From NCBI GenBank assembly GCA_030077755.1, contig JAQJZZ010000018.1:2232001-2296000 (forward strand): a stretch of DNA of 64,000 bases. The letters are read 5' to 3'. Positions 11,901 to 22,608 of the stretch are shown piece by piece. A program made the translations under genes and the position numbers. The notes under the pieces are model-generated. The model worked only from the letters and a program-made list of their open reading frames with translations. It did no database searches and was not told the DNA's origin. Source of the stretch: Filosporella fistucella. Its lineage: Eukaryota; Ascomycota; Leotiomycetes; Helotiales. Positions within the stretch are counted from its first letter, which is position 1. Every line of letters starts with the position of its first letter.

Positions 11901-13532
11901 GGCAGAATTTCTTCGATCCAAGCTTTTCATGCCTTTTGCTCAAGAGAATTCGTTGTCAAGTGGTACTGGTTTGGGTCTCTCGATTGTCCGAAAGATTGTT
12001 GCGCTCCTTGAAGGCGACATCACTATCGATAGTGAGGTTGGCCGTGGCACTCGTAGGTTGTTTGCAAAATTCTAACTCATATAACTAATGTTATCTCAGA
12101 AGTCCGTGTAAAGCTTCCACTTCTTCGTGAGATGCCTCGAACAGCCGACTCTTCTAATTCAGCCAATACTCAACGATCTCTTCTTACCGTTGCTCGAGAA
12201 AGCGATGAGTCTATCACAAAGCTTAGGATCCGCATGATGGGCAAGAAGGCCTCTCTACATGGCTTCGACATTCCTACCAAGGATCCTGTCATTAGGAAAA
12301 TGGGTCAGGTCCTGAAGGAATCTGTGGCTACCTTCTTAACGAAATGGTACGGCATGAAGATTGTTCCTCAAGGCCAAAAAGCCAATATCGTTATTTGCAA
12401 CGAGTCGAGTCCTACGGATGTCCAAAAAATATTGCAAGCCGCATCATCCACGCATAAGAAGGCTCCAGCAATTATTGTATTGTGTTCTCACAATTCCCGC
12501 TTCCAGCGCAATATGGCTTCCGATTCAAATGTTCAGGTTGGTTGTGTTGCAAAACCAGTTGGGCCACTCAAACTTGCAAAGGCTATCATGCAGACTCTGT
12601 CAGGTCTTCCAGAAGCAGCGACACCATTAGAAGGTCCATCTGGCAATCCTCCGGAAAGCACCGATTTGAGTAGTGTCTTCGAAGGTTTGACTCTGAGTCC
12701 CCGTGGAGGAGAGGTGTTGGACAATTCGAGAATGGCATCAGATAGCGACAATGCACGAAAGGCAATCGAGAGTCCGACTCCAAATGCGCTTATCGAAAAG
12801 GCTGCCGAGTTCCCATTCACACCGACTCCTCCAAGTCTTCCTAAAAGCAATACTATGCCCGAAGAGAAGTCGAAGCTTATAACATTGAGTGGTCAAGACA
12901 ATCCACCCGCCTCCAAGATTCTCTCCTCAATGGAACAGCCCACCACCAAAGCTGCAACTGGTCCACGACCGAAAGTTAAATCTCCTACTCTCCTTTTGGT
13001 AGACGATAACCATATCAACATCCGTCTTCTCAGCACCTATCTCAATCGTCGCAACTACGAAGTCGTCCACGAGGCCCAAAATGGCCTCGAAGCTGTGCAG
13101 AAGTTTGAGGCTAGAGGTGAGGAAGGATATGATATAATCTTCATGGATATCACCATGCCTGTCCTCGACGGTTTCGGCGCTACGCGTCAAATCCGATCCA
13201 TCGAAGACTCACGCCAAAAGCATGCTGCTGCCGAACAGCCAGGTAACCGACGCAAAAGTATCGTCAGTTTTCGACCTCCAGCCCTCATTATCGCATTCAC
13301 TGGTCGCAGCAGTATCGAAGACCAAGCTGAGGCAGTTAGAGTAGGCATTGATTTGTTCATGACCAAACCAGTCGCATTCAAGGAGGTCGGAAAAATCATT
13401 GATAATTGGGTTGCGAATAAAGAGCGCGAGAGGAGGGGTAGCTCGAGTGCTGAGACGTACCATAGTGTTGAAGGTGCTTCTGGAGCTGGCAAGAGCATAG
13501 CGACAGGAACTCGAAGTGATGAGTCGAAGTGA
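8939..13532 (+). CDS. Hybrid histidine kinase with GAF domain and receiver
   Basis: Six exons (8939-9018, 9096-9332, 9384-9524, 9576-11274, 11323-12052, 12100-13532) join to about 1,439 residues. The GAF-like sensor spans about residues 75-230 (LRFYAGVPLITKRGIPIGSL). A long serine-rich linker follows. The H-box SISHELRSPLHG places the phospho-accepting histidine at H677. The ATPase domain has the N-box LIMNLLGNALKYT (about 854), DTGKGIS and GTGLGLSIV (about 932). The C-terminal receiver starts with LLLVDDN (about 1258), has its acceptor aspartate in IIFMDITMP at D1312 and the lysine in FMTKPV. Between kinase and receiver, about residues 1004-1132, lies a second receiver-like fold with a KPVGPLKL lysine motif but no clear acidic pocket. 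It should work in a multistep phosphorelay with Ypd1 and a response regulator. The exon 4/5 junction uses the CAG at 11320-11322 because it restores LLDTINHILDYSK. Confidence 0.93.
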
Positions 13533-14762
13533 TCTTCCTCTTCACTCTGTCATCCCAAGCTCTTCCACCAAAAACGATTTTCTCCTTCCTGTACACATAT
13601 TTTCCTTTCTTTCCTTTACTACGAGTTTCCTTTGAAACCCACTTCTCAGACAGCGTTACAAGTGGTAATCAGCATTGCGTTGCATGGCGTTGGGGGTCAC
13701 CTATCTTGAAGCTTTGATGCTTTCACCGACTTGCACGATACCATGGTATGATGAGGATAGTTTTTGCATTTTATTCTGGCGTTGGGGTGTACCATAGGTA
13801 CCTGAGATAGGGCCGACACAAAAAGGATGTGTAGCTAGGTTCATAGCTAGATGACTAGATGGATAAATGAAGAAATGAATATAGAGATTCTTGAATCATA
13901 TGATTTTTGGCGAATGGATTTCTCAGTGCAAAATTGAGGATGAATAATTATCGTAGATTGGTAAGTTAATTCTAGGCTTAACATCGAGCGTCGTGATGAT
14001 CTAGCGGTATCAATGATTTGAATACCTACCCAGATTCCATTCATTTCCTGCTCGCAATGACAAATCAACACTTCCATTCTCGCTACCTACCTAACCCCCT
14101 ACCACCTCACTGCACCTACGCCACAAACACAACCCACCTATCACCCTATCCATAATTCGCTGCCTGCTCACTTATTCCATATGCCACACTCAAATCACCC
14201 AAACCCAAACACAATCAGTAATCACACAGCCTCCTCCACACACTCGTCATACCCACCCCCAAACATCATGACAGATCATTTCTTCTTCTCCTAGCTTACG
14301 AGATGAGCGAGGTAGGTAGGTACTACGTAGTAAGCCTTTCCAGTGTACGCCCTATGCGCCATGCATGCAGGTCATTAATCCCGCTGTTGCCGAGTGTCCG
14401 TGATTTGTGTTTTTGGTCAGTTAGAGGGAGTAAGCTTAATGGTTCCAGACGGAGAGGATGGGCTGGAAGTGGTTATTTGGAAATCGAGAGGGGATTTGAG
14501 ATTCTGGGCTTTCGGGGATGGGGCTGGATTGGGAGGGTGTTATTTTGAGACAGGGAGAGGAGGAAAGAGAGGTATAAGAGAGATGGTGCCGTTGGTAGAG
14601 GAGGGGTTTTGGAGTATCAGACTGCGAGTTTGTTTTACGATATCTATAGCTCATATTTATTCTCATCTCAAAAACCTACTCTCGGGTAACTATTAATCAC
14701 CTCTCATCTCTCATATATACCTTATTTATTACATATACCTATAAACCCTATTCCATCTCACC
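13533..14762. other. Intergenic, probable promoter of the peroxiredoxin-like gene
   Basis: About 1.2 kb with no supported gene. C-rich tracts occur at 14080-14280, with repeated GGTAGGTAGG-type motifs near 14310. Frames at 14303-14696 overlap in several phases and look non-coding. AT-rich leader DNA precedes the ATG at 14763. Confidence 0.5.
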
Positions 14763-15394
14763 ATGGACACCACCACCCCAACAACCACTCCCCAAATCCC
14801 CCTCGAAGAATTCAACTCTCTCCTCTCTACCTCCTCCTTCCTCTTCATCGTCGGTTAGTCTCCCCTCCCTATTCCACTACTACCAATCTAACACCCCCAG
14901 TCTACCGGGGCAACTGGTGTCCCTTTTGTCGAGCCTGGATATCGAATCTACAATCTCTCCTCCCCTCCATAACCGCCGCAGGAGGCAAAACCCTAATCCT
15001 CACCGCCGAACCATCTTCGTTCCTCCCTCTCACTCTCTCAAAAACTTCTTACACCGGGCCAGCAATCAATGATCCATCAAATAGTATCGTGAACATGTTC
15101 CGTGAGAAAGGATGGGTGGATATAGCTATCACCGAGAAAAATGGATATGAGCATGGGATGGCACAGCCCGGTGTGTTGGTGTTGAAGAAAGAGACGGGGA
15201 AAGAGGGTGTGAAGGTGCTAGAGAGTTGGGCGATTGTGCCTAGTACGATGAATCTGGGGGGAGCGAAGGATAGACCTGAGTTAGAGCAGGTGTGGGAGAA
15301 TGTTAAGGCTGGAATGGAGGGGAAGGGGAAGGTGCATAAGGAATATAGGAAGACGGGGGTTATTGGGGTTATTTGGGGGAAGATTTTTGGGTAG
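14763..15394 (+). CDS. AhpC/TSA-like thioredoxin-fold protein (peroxiredoxin-like 2 type)
   Basis: Exons 14763-14853 and 14901-15394 join to about 194 residues. The intron falls just before the active-site strand, giving FIVVYRGNWCPFCRAWISNL. The RGxWCPFC motif is typical of the peroxiredoxin-like / AhpC-TSA family, where a CxxC pair takes part in peroxide or disulfide chemistry. The later NMFREKGWVDIAI and GMAQPGVLVL fit strands of the thioredoxin fold. The first 15 residues are threonine/proline-rich with no clear targeting signal, so a cytosolic location is likely. Substrate is unknown. It is followed on the opposite strand by ATG27, tail to tail. Confidence 0.85.
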
Positions 15395-15987
15395 GATGGC
15401 TTGGGAGGGGAAGAGAACTAAGGGCATGTTTGGTTCGTGGATAGAATTTTGTGGTAATTTGAGATGGTTGAATGAGTTTAGCGTAGCGAGTAATGGATTG
15501 ATTGACATATAACCATTTTACTTCCTGCTGATTATGGAGCACGATTCTTCTGCTCCTGTGGACTTGATAGAATAACTCGAGTAAGACTGCAGCTAAGCAT
15601 CTACGTCGACGGATTGGAGCGGATGCTACGACCTTTAAGTAAACAGTAGCACTTGCAATAATCGAAAAATGATTAGGAAATAAATAAATGGAGATTGTAA
15701 TGCTATTACTAGGGAGCACTTGCTGTGTTCCCGATCGCACCCAGTGAATCTAGTCATCTTATTCGCAAAGCATAGGTAGTTCGAAGATCAGACGGAAAAG
15801 AATTTTACAGGAAAGTCGCTGTCGAATCGAATGTCGCAAGGACGTGATTATGATACACACTGCCATGCTCCACCTATTTGCTGGCATTTGTCCTCCTGTA
15901 CGCCAGAAAGCTCTCAAACTCTTAACACAAGTGACTGAATGTAGGTTCATCTTTGAATATGCCTCTTAAAATCCACCCCGGCCCAGT
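15395..15987. other. Intergenic between convergent genes
   Basis: Contains the 3' ends of the peroxiredoxin-like gene (plus) and ATG27 (minus). No gene supported. Confidence 0.5.
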
Positions 15988-17079
15988 CTATACTGCTGCA
16001 TAACCACCTCTGGTTCCACCGCCTTGAACCGTATTAAGAACTCTTCTTGACCAGTCTTTCATCAGATATGGAACATCGCGAATAGTGTCACCGTGGGGAA
16101 GCAAATCCCAGCCCCGAGCGCCGTATCTGTTATAGTTGAGCCAAGAGCCGAAAATCAAGTAGGTTGCAGTTCCAAGGAAAGCACTGTGAGAAATGAGTTA
16201 GTCCTAGATTCCGCCATGAGAAAGGAAGAACATGCATGAGTATGAACCAAGTGAAGAAACCCCAATGGCTCTTTTGCGCCGCATCCTTTTCACCCTTAGC
16301 ATCTTCGCATGCATATTTCGTCCTCCAGGTAAGTCGCAGAATATCGACATCGGATCCCGAAGTATCATACTTGACAAATTGCAAGCTTGATGATTTGGCA
16401 TCCTCATCTTCGCCTTCCTTTGGCTTGTCTGCGTCTTCTTCCGCACGCTTCGATTTCCCATCATCGTACTCATCTTCCGGCTTGTATAGGTTCTCGTCCC
16501 CGACTCTGGTTTTATCGCAAATAAATTCTACAATAGCTTTCTGAGGACGATTCTTGTCGTCCTTCTTCACAAATCCTCCATTCATTGTTAATCGCAGGCC
16601 TTCCTTTTCTGAATCTGCATGTGAATCTGCTGTCGATAGTCGTTCCCATTTCGCGTCCATATTACCACCTCCTCTTTCTTTCAGTTCTCCTGCTATAGGA
16701 TATACCATCCCGACAATATCGGTTCCCGACTCCTTATTGATCTCGTGCTCGATTGCACATACTGTAGCTGTTAGGAAGTCCTAAATCAATACAGAGCCTT
16801 TCGCTACCTACCTCTAGTACCATTCGGACATTTCTCTTTCGCGTTCCCTTTCCGCACAAGGGGCCTGCAGATATCAATCGTGTACGTGGTGTTTCTGTAG
16901 CTTGTACCAAGATCCTCGCTGTGCAATACTGATTTTGGTCCTCCCAGTTCATTCAGATCCCATTTTGTGCCTTGTACTACAACTTGCTTGCAGTCTATGT
17001 TTCCAACAGCAGTGGAAAGTAGTGGAAACAGTATCGCAGAGAGAATGGCTGCATCGGCCGAGCTTCGAGGTAAACGCAT
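15988..17079 (-). CDS. atg27: Autophagy-related protein 27 (type I membrane protein)
   Basis: Exons 16812-17079, 16236-16761 and 15988-16183 join to about 329 residues. Features in order: signal peptide (about 1-26, ILSAILFPLLSTAVG); a cysteine-bearing lumenal domain of the mannose-6-phosphate-receptor type, with CKQVVVQGTKWDLNELGGP, TTYTIDICRPL and EKCPNGTR; a transmembrane helix at about 256-280 (FFTWFILIAFLGTATYLIF); then the short tail GSWLNYNRYGARGWDLLPHG ending in GGYAAV. The final YAAV fits the tyrosine sorting signal known from yeast Atg27. The protein cycles among Golgi, endosome and vacuole and helps deliver Atg9 membrane in autophagy. The last intron has no usable GT donor; a GC-AG intron (donor GCATGT at 16235) is needed to keep the helix intact. 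Confidence 0.93.
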
Positions 17080-17628
17080 GTTCGCGGAAAGGTGTAAAGG
17101 AGTGAAAGGAAGCTCTGTTCAAGGGTGGGAAAATCTTGCGATAGCCAAAACAAGTTTAGACTATGTTTCGCAGGAGATTAAAGATAGGAAAAGTGGTTGT
17201 GAACGGAAATGTTATAGAAGTTGGCTAGATGGTACAATTGTAAGCTTGCCTGAACAATGAAAGTTATGACGAGGTGTCAGGCACTCATCCAATTTTAGCC
17301 TCACATCACGTGAACATATGCCGAATGAACCGTTTCCACCCTTGTTTCTTTTTCTTGGTTCTCACGATGTCGTTTCGGTATCTCAGTTTCATAATACCTC
17401 AAAGGGTTTTAGCTCAAGATTTTCGAGACTCTGTCAAGCTTCAGATGCTTTTGTGGTGATTCGACTCTAATTTTATCCCAGACCAACCTAGGGGGCCATT
17501 CTCGGAAAGACATTTCCCAGCTCTTCTTGCACAGAGTATTGAATATCCATTTACGGGGTTTCGTGCATCGATTTTTGAGTAGCATCTCATCAAATATGTC
17601 CCAAACACCAGCTTAACAACGAAATTGG
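17080..17628. other. Intergenic, promoter of ATG27
   Basis: Separates the ATG27 start from the stop of the upstream F-box gene on the same strand. No gene supported; a CACGTG palindrome lacks its last base here (tcacgtgaac at 17306-17315 contains CACGTG) and may be a basic-helix-loop-helix type site. Confidence 0.35.
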
Positions 17629-19633
17629 TCATTTATTGCCTCTAGGAACAACTATCTCCAATTTCCCACCCCACCTCAGTACCTCACTCCTCCTAAACAA
17701 TCGTAGCTGTTCAATTACATCTAACATGGGCACTCTCTCCTCTTCCTCGAGCTTCTCGCTCTGCGCACTCATCACACTCCCTCCTGTTACCTGCCTACTC
17801 ATTTTCCCACTGCCTCCCGTAGTTTGTCTACTCAGCTTCCCGCCTCCCCCTGTCCAATTGTTCTGTAATTTACCTAAACTTTCTCTCTTCCCCTCATCGA
17901 AGAAGGAGAAATCACCTTCACTCTCCTTTAAAAAGGCATCGGCATCCTTGTCTCCACTAACACTCGTATTAGCTGCCCCCATACCCTCGCCTTCGCCCGT
18001 CCCTCCTGCCGTGAACTCAAGTCTGAGAACCCTCAGTCCATTAAGTAGAGTAGGAGCCCGTCTCTTATCGCCCATTACATGTCTTGCTCCTGTGAGTAAA
18101 GCTTCTTGTTTCGCGCATAGACGGAGGAAAGAGGTCAGACGAGTAACTAGTAGGCCATAGGAATATAGTGGCAGGTAAGTTAGTGTTAGCTTGGTCAGGC
18201 GGAAGTTTTGTAGAGGGTTGAATGTTTGATAGAGAGTAGCTTGATGTCTGCCAATTGACTCCGCTTTCGCGAGGTGTGAGATCTTCGGGTTCAAGGAGGT
18301 AGAAGAAGCAGAGTCTTGTATAATTGTAGGAATAAAAGTGACAATCGAGTGATGGATTCGGAGTTCCTGGAGTTGGGACCCGGTAGAAGGGAGAAGAGTG
18401 ATGGCTGTGTCGGGTTGTGCGTAGATTGTCATGTGCGGAATTTGCATTTTGGTACTCGGTGCTGCGCGTACAGAGCCAATATCGAGTGATTGAATACGGT
18501 TGGTGTCCGATAGGAGACATTTTACACCCGAAGAAGTAAACTTGTTGTTACCAAGGGAAAGATGGGTTAGACCTGTAGCTTGAATGAAGGGGTCGGTCTC
18601 TTGAAATATTTGACTGCCGCGAGTTGTAAGGTTTTGAGCAAGGAGGTGGTTGATGACTGATGTCATGTCATCAGAGCGATAAAGGGTGTTAGAGATGGTA
18701 TGATTCTCCATACGAAATCGTTGGTATGGTGGTGGATCATCAAATAGAATTTCATCTCTGGCAGAGGCCAATATCGATTTGTGTTCCGGCTTGATGATTG
18801 GTGGACCGAAGCAATGCTCAAGCAATTGATCAATTACTGGATCTGTAAGCAGGTTGTCCGATAGATCTAGGCTCCAAAGCCTCAATCCAAGTCTTAAAAT
18901 GAAAGGAGGCAGTTTCGACAGTCGCAGGCCACTTAATTTCAAGACCCTAAGGTTGCGGAAATCACACGTGGAAAGTGATCGTGGCAAGTCCTCGCTGTGA
19001 TAGGTGTATGATAAGTCGAGATACATAACATCCCGAACATAACTTTGAGGCACAACCTTGTTGCTTTCCAACAGGGGTACATTCGTGGCATTGAGGAGAA
19101 GGAGACGAGTGTTCTCTTCTGGCATGTCCGTATCCTTGATGGGGTAGTACCCCTCCTCCCACATTTGTAGACCATCAAGAACGGTAACTCGAAGATTTCT
19201 GAAAAGGTTAACATGACGGAAGAACCATTGACATGTAATGATGTTTTCATATTGGTTGAAATCTTGTATGATCGTGGGGGTCACTCTTAACGTTAGTAAA
19301 GGACGCATGTCCAAGATGAGTACGAGGTCTCGAACGAGCCAGGAGTAAGACTTTGCTGCTTTGAAGAATCGGTAGGTTTTGTCTGTAGCTGGATTCAGTG
19401 AACGATCTCAAGTGAATGACTTTTGGACACTTACCGTAAGGTCTACTAGCTGTAGCCATGAGTTTAATGGGGTCCTTCCATAGCTCTGGGAGGATGATTC
19501 TGTTCCAAGACTTTGAGACCAAGCTGGCGTTTGGTAACGATCTCAACTCCAAATAACCTATAACAAGTTCGAGGACGCTTTCGATAACTGGAGGTCTCAG
19601 GGTGACGACTTCCATATAAGACGGAAGGGACAT
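17629..19633 (-). CDS. F-box and leucine-rich-repeat protein
   Basis: Exons 19435-19633 and 17629-19382 join to about 650 residues. The N-terminus has an F-box-like stretch (PVIESVLELVIGYLELRSLP, then NASLVSKSWNRIILPELW). Leucine-rich repeats follow at about residues 170-370, for example LRVLKLSGLRLSKLPPFIL, LWSLDLSDNLLTDPVI and LTHLSLGNNKFTSSGV. The C-terminal third is low complexity with repeated glycine/serine/threonine stretches (RQTTGGSGKMSRQVTGGS). Such proteins usually bring substrates to SCF ubiquitin ligases through the repeats. The substrate cannot be told. The intron (GTAAGT donor, CTACAG acceptor) joins SRPY to KTYRFFKAAKSY in frame. Confidence 0.85.
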
Positions 19634-21699
19634 GATTCCAAGTAGACCAAAGACTCGAATCGAGTCAATCTTGCGACAATGTTACTTATTGGGAACTGAA
19701 ACGTCAGTAAACATGACAAAGGTAGATACGATATGAGCAGATAATCGCGTTAGAACGCGTTCACAACCAGGCGGCCGCATTGACAGTTTTCAATAAACTC
19801 ACGCCCTAATAAGGGGACAGTCGAATATACACGACTATCTCAACAAGAACGACTTTCTACCCCACCATATATCAACCACAACCAACAAGTCCAACGACAG
19901 CGATGAGAATAAACACAGGATACTTACTACACCATGAGAATACACCTAAAACTCGAATTGCCACTGGCAGCAGAAACCCAAGAAGGTAAGTACGATTCTT
20001 CACCAGCACAAAACGGCTGTTCCGAGCTTGCCAGATCTTCCCAACTTGGAAGTCTTGCGTCTAGTGATTTCTCCAGCACACTTTCTCTTAATACCAGGAA
20101 TGGGGAAGCTGACAGCATTCAGTTCCAATATGACACAGGATTTCGATGTTCCACTCTCAACGGCTGATCCACCAACATTTGAGCCTTTTCTTTGGGTTGG
20201 GCTTTTGTCGACTTTTCCTCATCGTTGAAACAGGGACGATTTGATGACTGACGAGCAGGGCTGATGGCGCGATGAAATCAGCAACAATCCAAAAGAGTTA
20301 GTTCGTGATGCACAGGGCGAAGCGGATTCCCCTCCAGAGTTGCGCTTCTGCACCTGCACTTCGATCAGCACTCTCTGGCTTCTTTTCAACATGTTAGCTA
20401 AGTAGCTCTTCCCTGAATCAAAATTGACATGTGGAGTACAGGTACACCAAGACCGCTATTCTGCTTGACAGAAACATGGAAAGAGTTCTTTCGACGAGAT
20501 CCGAACTCTCCACCCCGGAAGAAACTGAAATAAAACACCGGGCAACTACAGCCCAGCTACAAATACAACGGACGCTACACATAAGCGCAATCAGATCTCT
20601 CAAAGGCGAATGGAAAAAAAATTATACACCAAAAACATACCGATCTGATCCCGCCAAGCCAGGCTACCAGAGTCCTGGAATATCACTATGACCTTATTTC
20701 AACCCTCCTCTCTCATCTGCATCGACAACAACTCGATTTCTAGCCCTTCCAATTCAAAATCCCCTCAACTATCTCGAGTCTTGTCAGGAACAGTCACCAG
20801 TTTAGCTCCCGCATCTATATGGTCACCATGAGGCAAGACACGCTACCACATGATCCAGAACCCCACTTTCAGAACGTTTCAGTTTTCAACCATCAAAAGG
20901 AGGTTTCGTCAAGAAAATTCAACAACTTCAATGATGGAGGACGAATATATACCACTCAGAACCTTGGGAGATATGAAGAAGAGAAGTATACGAGGCAGAG
21001 TTGGTGGCTATGCTCGGATCAGAAGACTTCTGTCATCCCGTCATCACAATGCCACTTGGCCAATAAGCGGAGCCTGGGATCTAGTGCTGCTTTAGAGGAT
21101 CTGCTGGATTTTGAGGGGGCTTCACGGACGACTGTCCCTCGGTTTCTTCAACTCAGGACACTCGCATCACTCCCGGTTCGAGAAAGGGATCTGGGTAGAG
21201 GAAGAATACGATATAATACAAGTTGGTACACATACATAACGCTAAAGTCATGATACCGACAACACCAAGCTGATTAAACCCACGACAGACCACAAACCAA
21301 CATCGAAAGCCCACAACTTCCAACAGAGCCCGCCAGCATGCCCAAGACACCAACAGAGTTCAATATGCATTTTCATGAATCACTTATAGAAGTTCTACCG
21401 CTTCAGCCCAACTTCAAGAATCTGCTGCGTATCTTGGCACTTTCTCCTCCAGTCTAGCAAGGCTTTGACTCAGCAGAAACTGGTGGCGTATTTGCCGCCA
21501 TGTGTAAAGCCGAGTTGAGATTTTGTGTGAAGCTAGCGGCTAGAGTTGGGTGTGGTGTCTCGATCTGGGGAAACTTCAACGGGAAAAAAATGCAGGATGG
21601 GTAATCAACATCCACTAGAGAATCGAAACTTCTCGCACTATGCAAAGGCCTGCTTGCTCCCGGTCGATAGATCACAGACTTTCTCTGGACCAAAGCAAG
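19634..21699. other. Start of gene-sparse region; unassigned frames only
   Basis: No gene is supported. A plus-strand stretch at about 20008-20228 reads LPDLPNLEVLRLVISPAHFL in a frame ending at 20228 and looks protein-like, but it has no clear start and no family I recognise. The frame at 20819-21253 likewise lacks motifs. These may be fragments of decayed genes. The left 300 bases hold the promoter of the F-box gene. Confidence 0.35.
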
Positions 21700-21715
21700 A
21701 TTCCGCTGCCTCGGT

Positions 21716-21800
21716 GGCCCCTAAGCGCAATGGCGGTACCGTGTGGCTCTCAGCGTAGTAATACTTCTCACTTGAAGGCCCAGGCGGCCCCGAGGATATG
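21716..21800 (+). other. ITS2-like ribosomal DNA fragment
   Basis: The stretch around GGCGGTACCGTGTGGCTCTC and AGCGTAGTAATACTTCTC closely follows the 3' part of ITS2 in many ascomycetes, where GTGGCGGT, then GGCTCTCAGCGTAGTAAT, then CTTCTCGC precede the 28S gene. No 5.8S sequence lies upstream and no 28S start (gacctcggatcagg) follows. This is therefore an isolated, displaced piece. The match is from memory of the spacer pattern. Confidence 0.5.
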
Positions 21801-21949
21801 AAGAGGTATTGATACGTTTGACTCTCTGACTGTCAGCATACATTCTTCGTGCTCCACGTTTATGCTTACCATCCGGAGGGTAATATTGCTTGGAATGTCG
21901 CGGGATATTGCCTCCGGCCCTCCTGTGCTTGCTCAACAGCAGCAGGTCT

Positions 21950-21998
21950 CCAAAAAGTCTCGACTCACAAGCAGAGGTGAACCTGCGGAAGAATCATT
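21950..21998 (+). other. 18S rRNA 3'-end / ITS1-boundary fragment
   Basis: AGGTGAACCTGCGGAAG at 21975-21991, then AATCATT, matches the conserved 3' end of fungal 18S rRNA (AGGTGAACCTGCGGAAG followed by GATCATT) with one G-to-A change. An AAAAGTC and an ACAAG just upstream recall the preceding 18S sequence with small gaps. No complete 18S or 5.8S gene is present. It lies 200 bases after the ITS2-like piece, in the reverse of the native order. Confidence 0.6.
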
Positions 21999-22608
21999 CA
22001 AATTTTAAACGGGCCTCCGGACCCAGGCGAAAACACCTTGATTTGGTTTTCCTGCTATAATGCATTCCTCCTTATGCTTTACATCCAAAGTGTTGCTTCT
22101 TGAAGAGAGTTTAAGAGCAGAAACTTCAGCCATGACTAGGTTGGCCATAGAGCAACATCGAACTTGTCGGTTCCTTCTTTGGGATGTCTTGCATCATATT
22201 TCGCACGTCAATTTTTGAACTCAAGACGGCCCAGGGACGAAGTCCGGAAGCCCGCCGATAACGTCAAACTTTGGAAGCGTAGAGGAAGTGCCTGACAACC
22301 TGTCAGATTGCCGGCGAGCTCTGTCGGAGTCTATAGGTCGTGGCAGGGCTCTCTATCTAATTCCAGGATGTCTTTTTCACGTGAAGAAGGGCAGACGGAA
22401 AGTGCATTCGTCTCCTCTCTATTGGTCTACTTTCTTCCTTTGCCGAGATATAGTTTTAACAAACGCGAGATGATCGTTCCGGTTTCTGGATTTCTCTGGC
22501 TGTAATACCGAAACCGAACGCAGGTAACGAAACTCGTGTCTTGGGGAGGTATGAGATATCGTTCATTAACAACAGAAATATCTTGTGGTTTCTCTTAGCT
22601 CGCTTTGG
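21999..22608. other. Unassigned, possible continuation of rDNA-derived or relic DNA
   Basis: No gene is supported. The sequence after the 18S-like end does not resemble an ITS1 that I recognise. Short frames at 22288-22505 have no motifs. Confidence 0.3.

Noticed and set aside
21059..21071. caataagcggag, as at the start of 28S rRNA
   Set aside because: Twelve bases is within chance expectation for a window this long, and flanks do not match.
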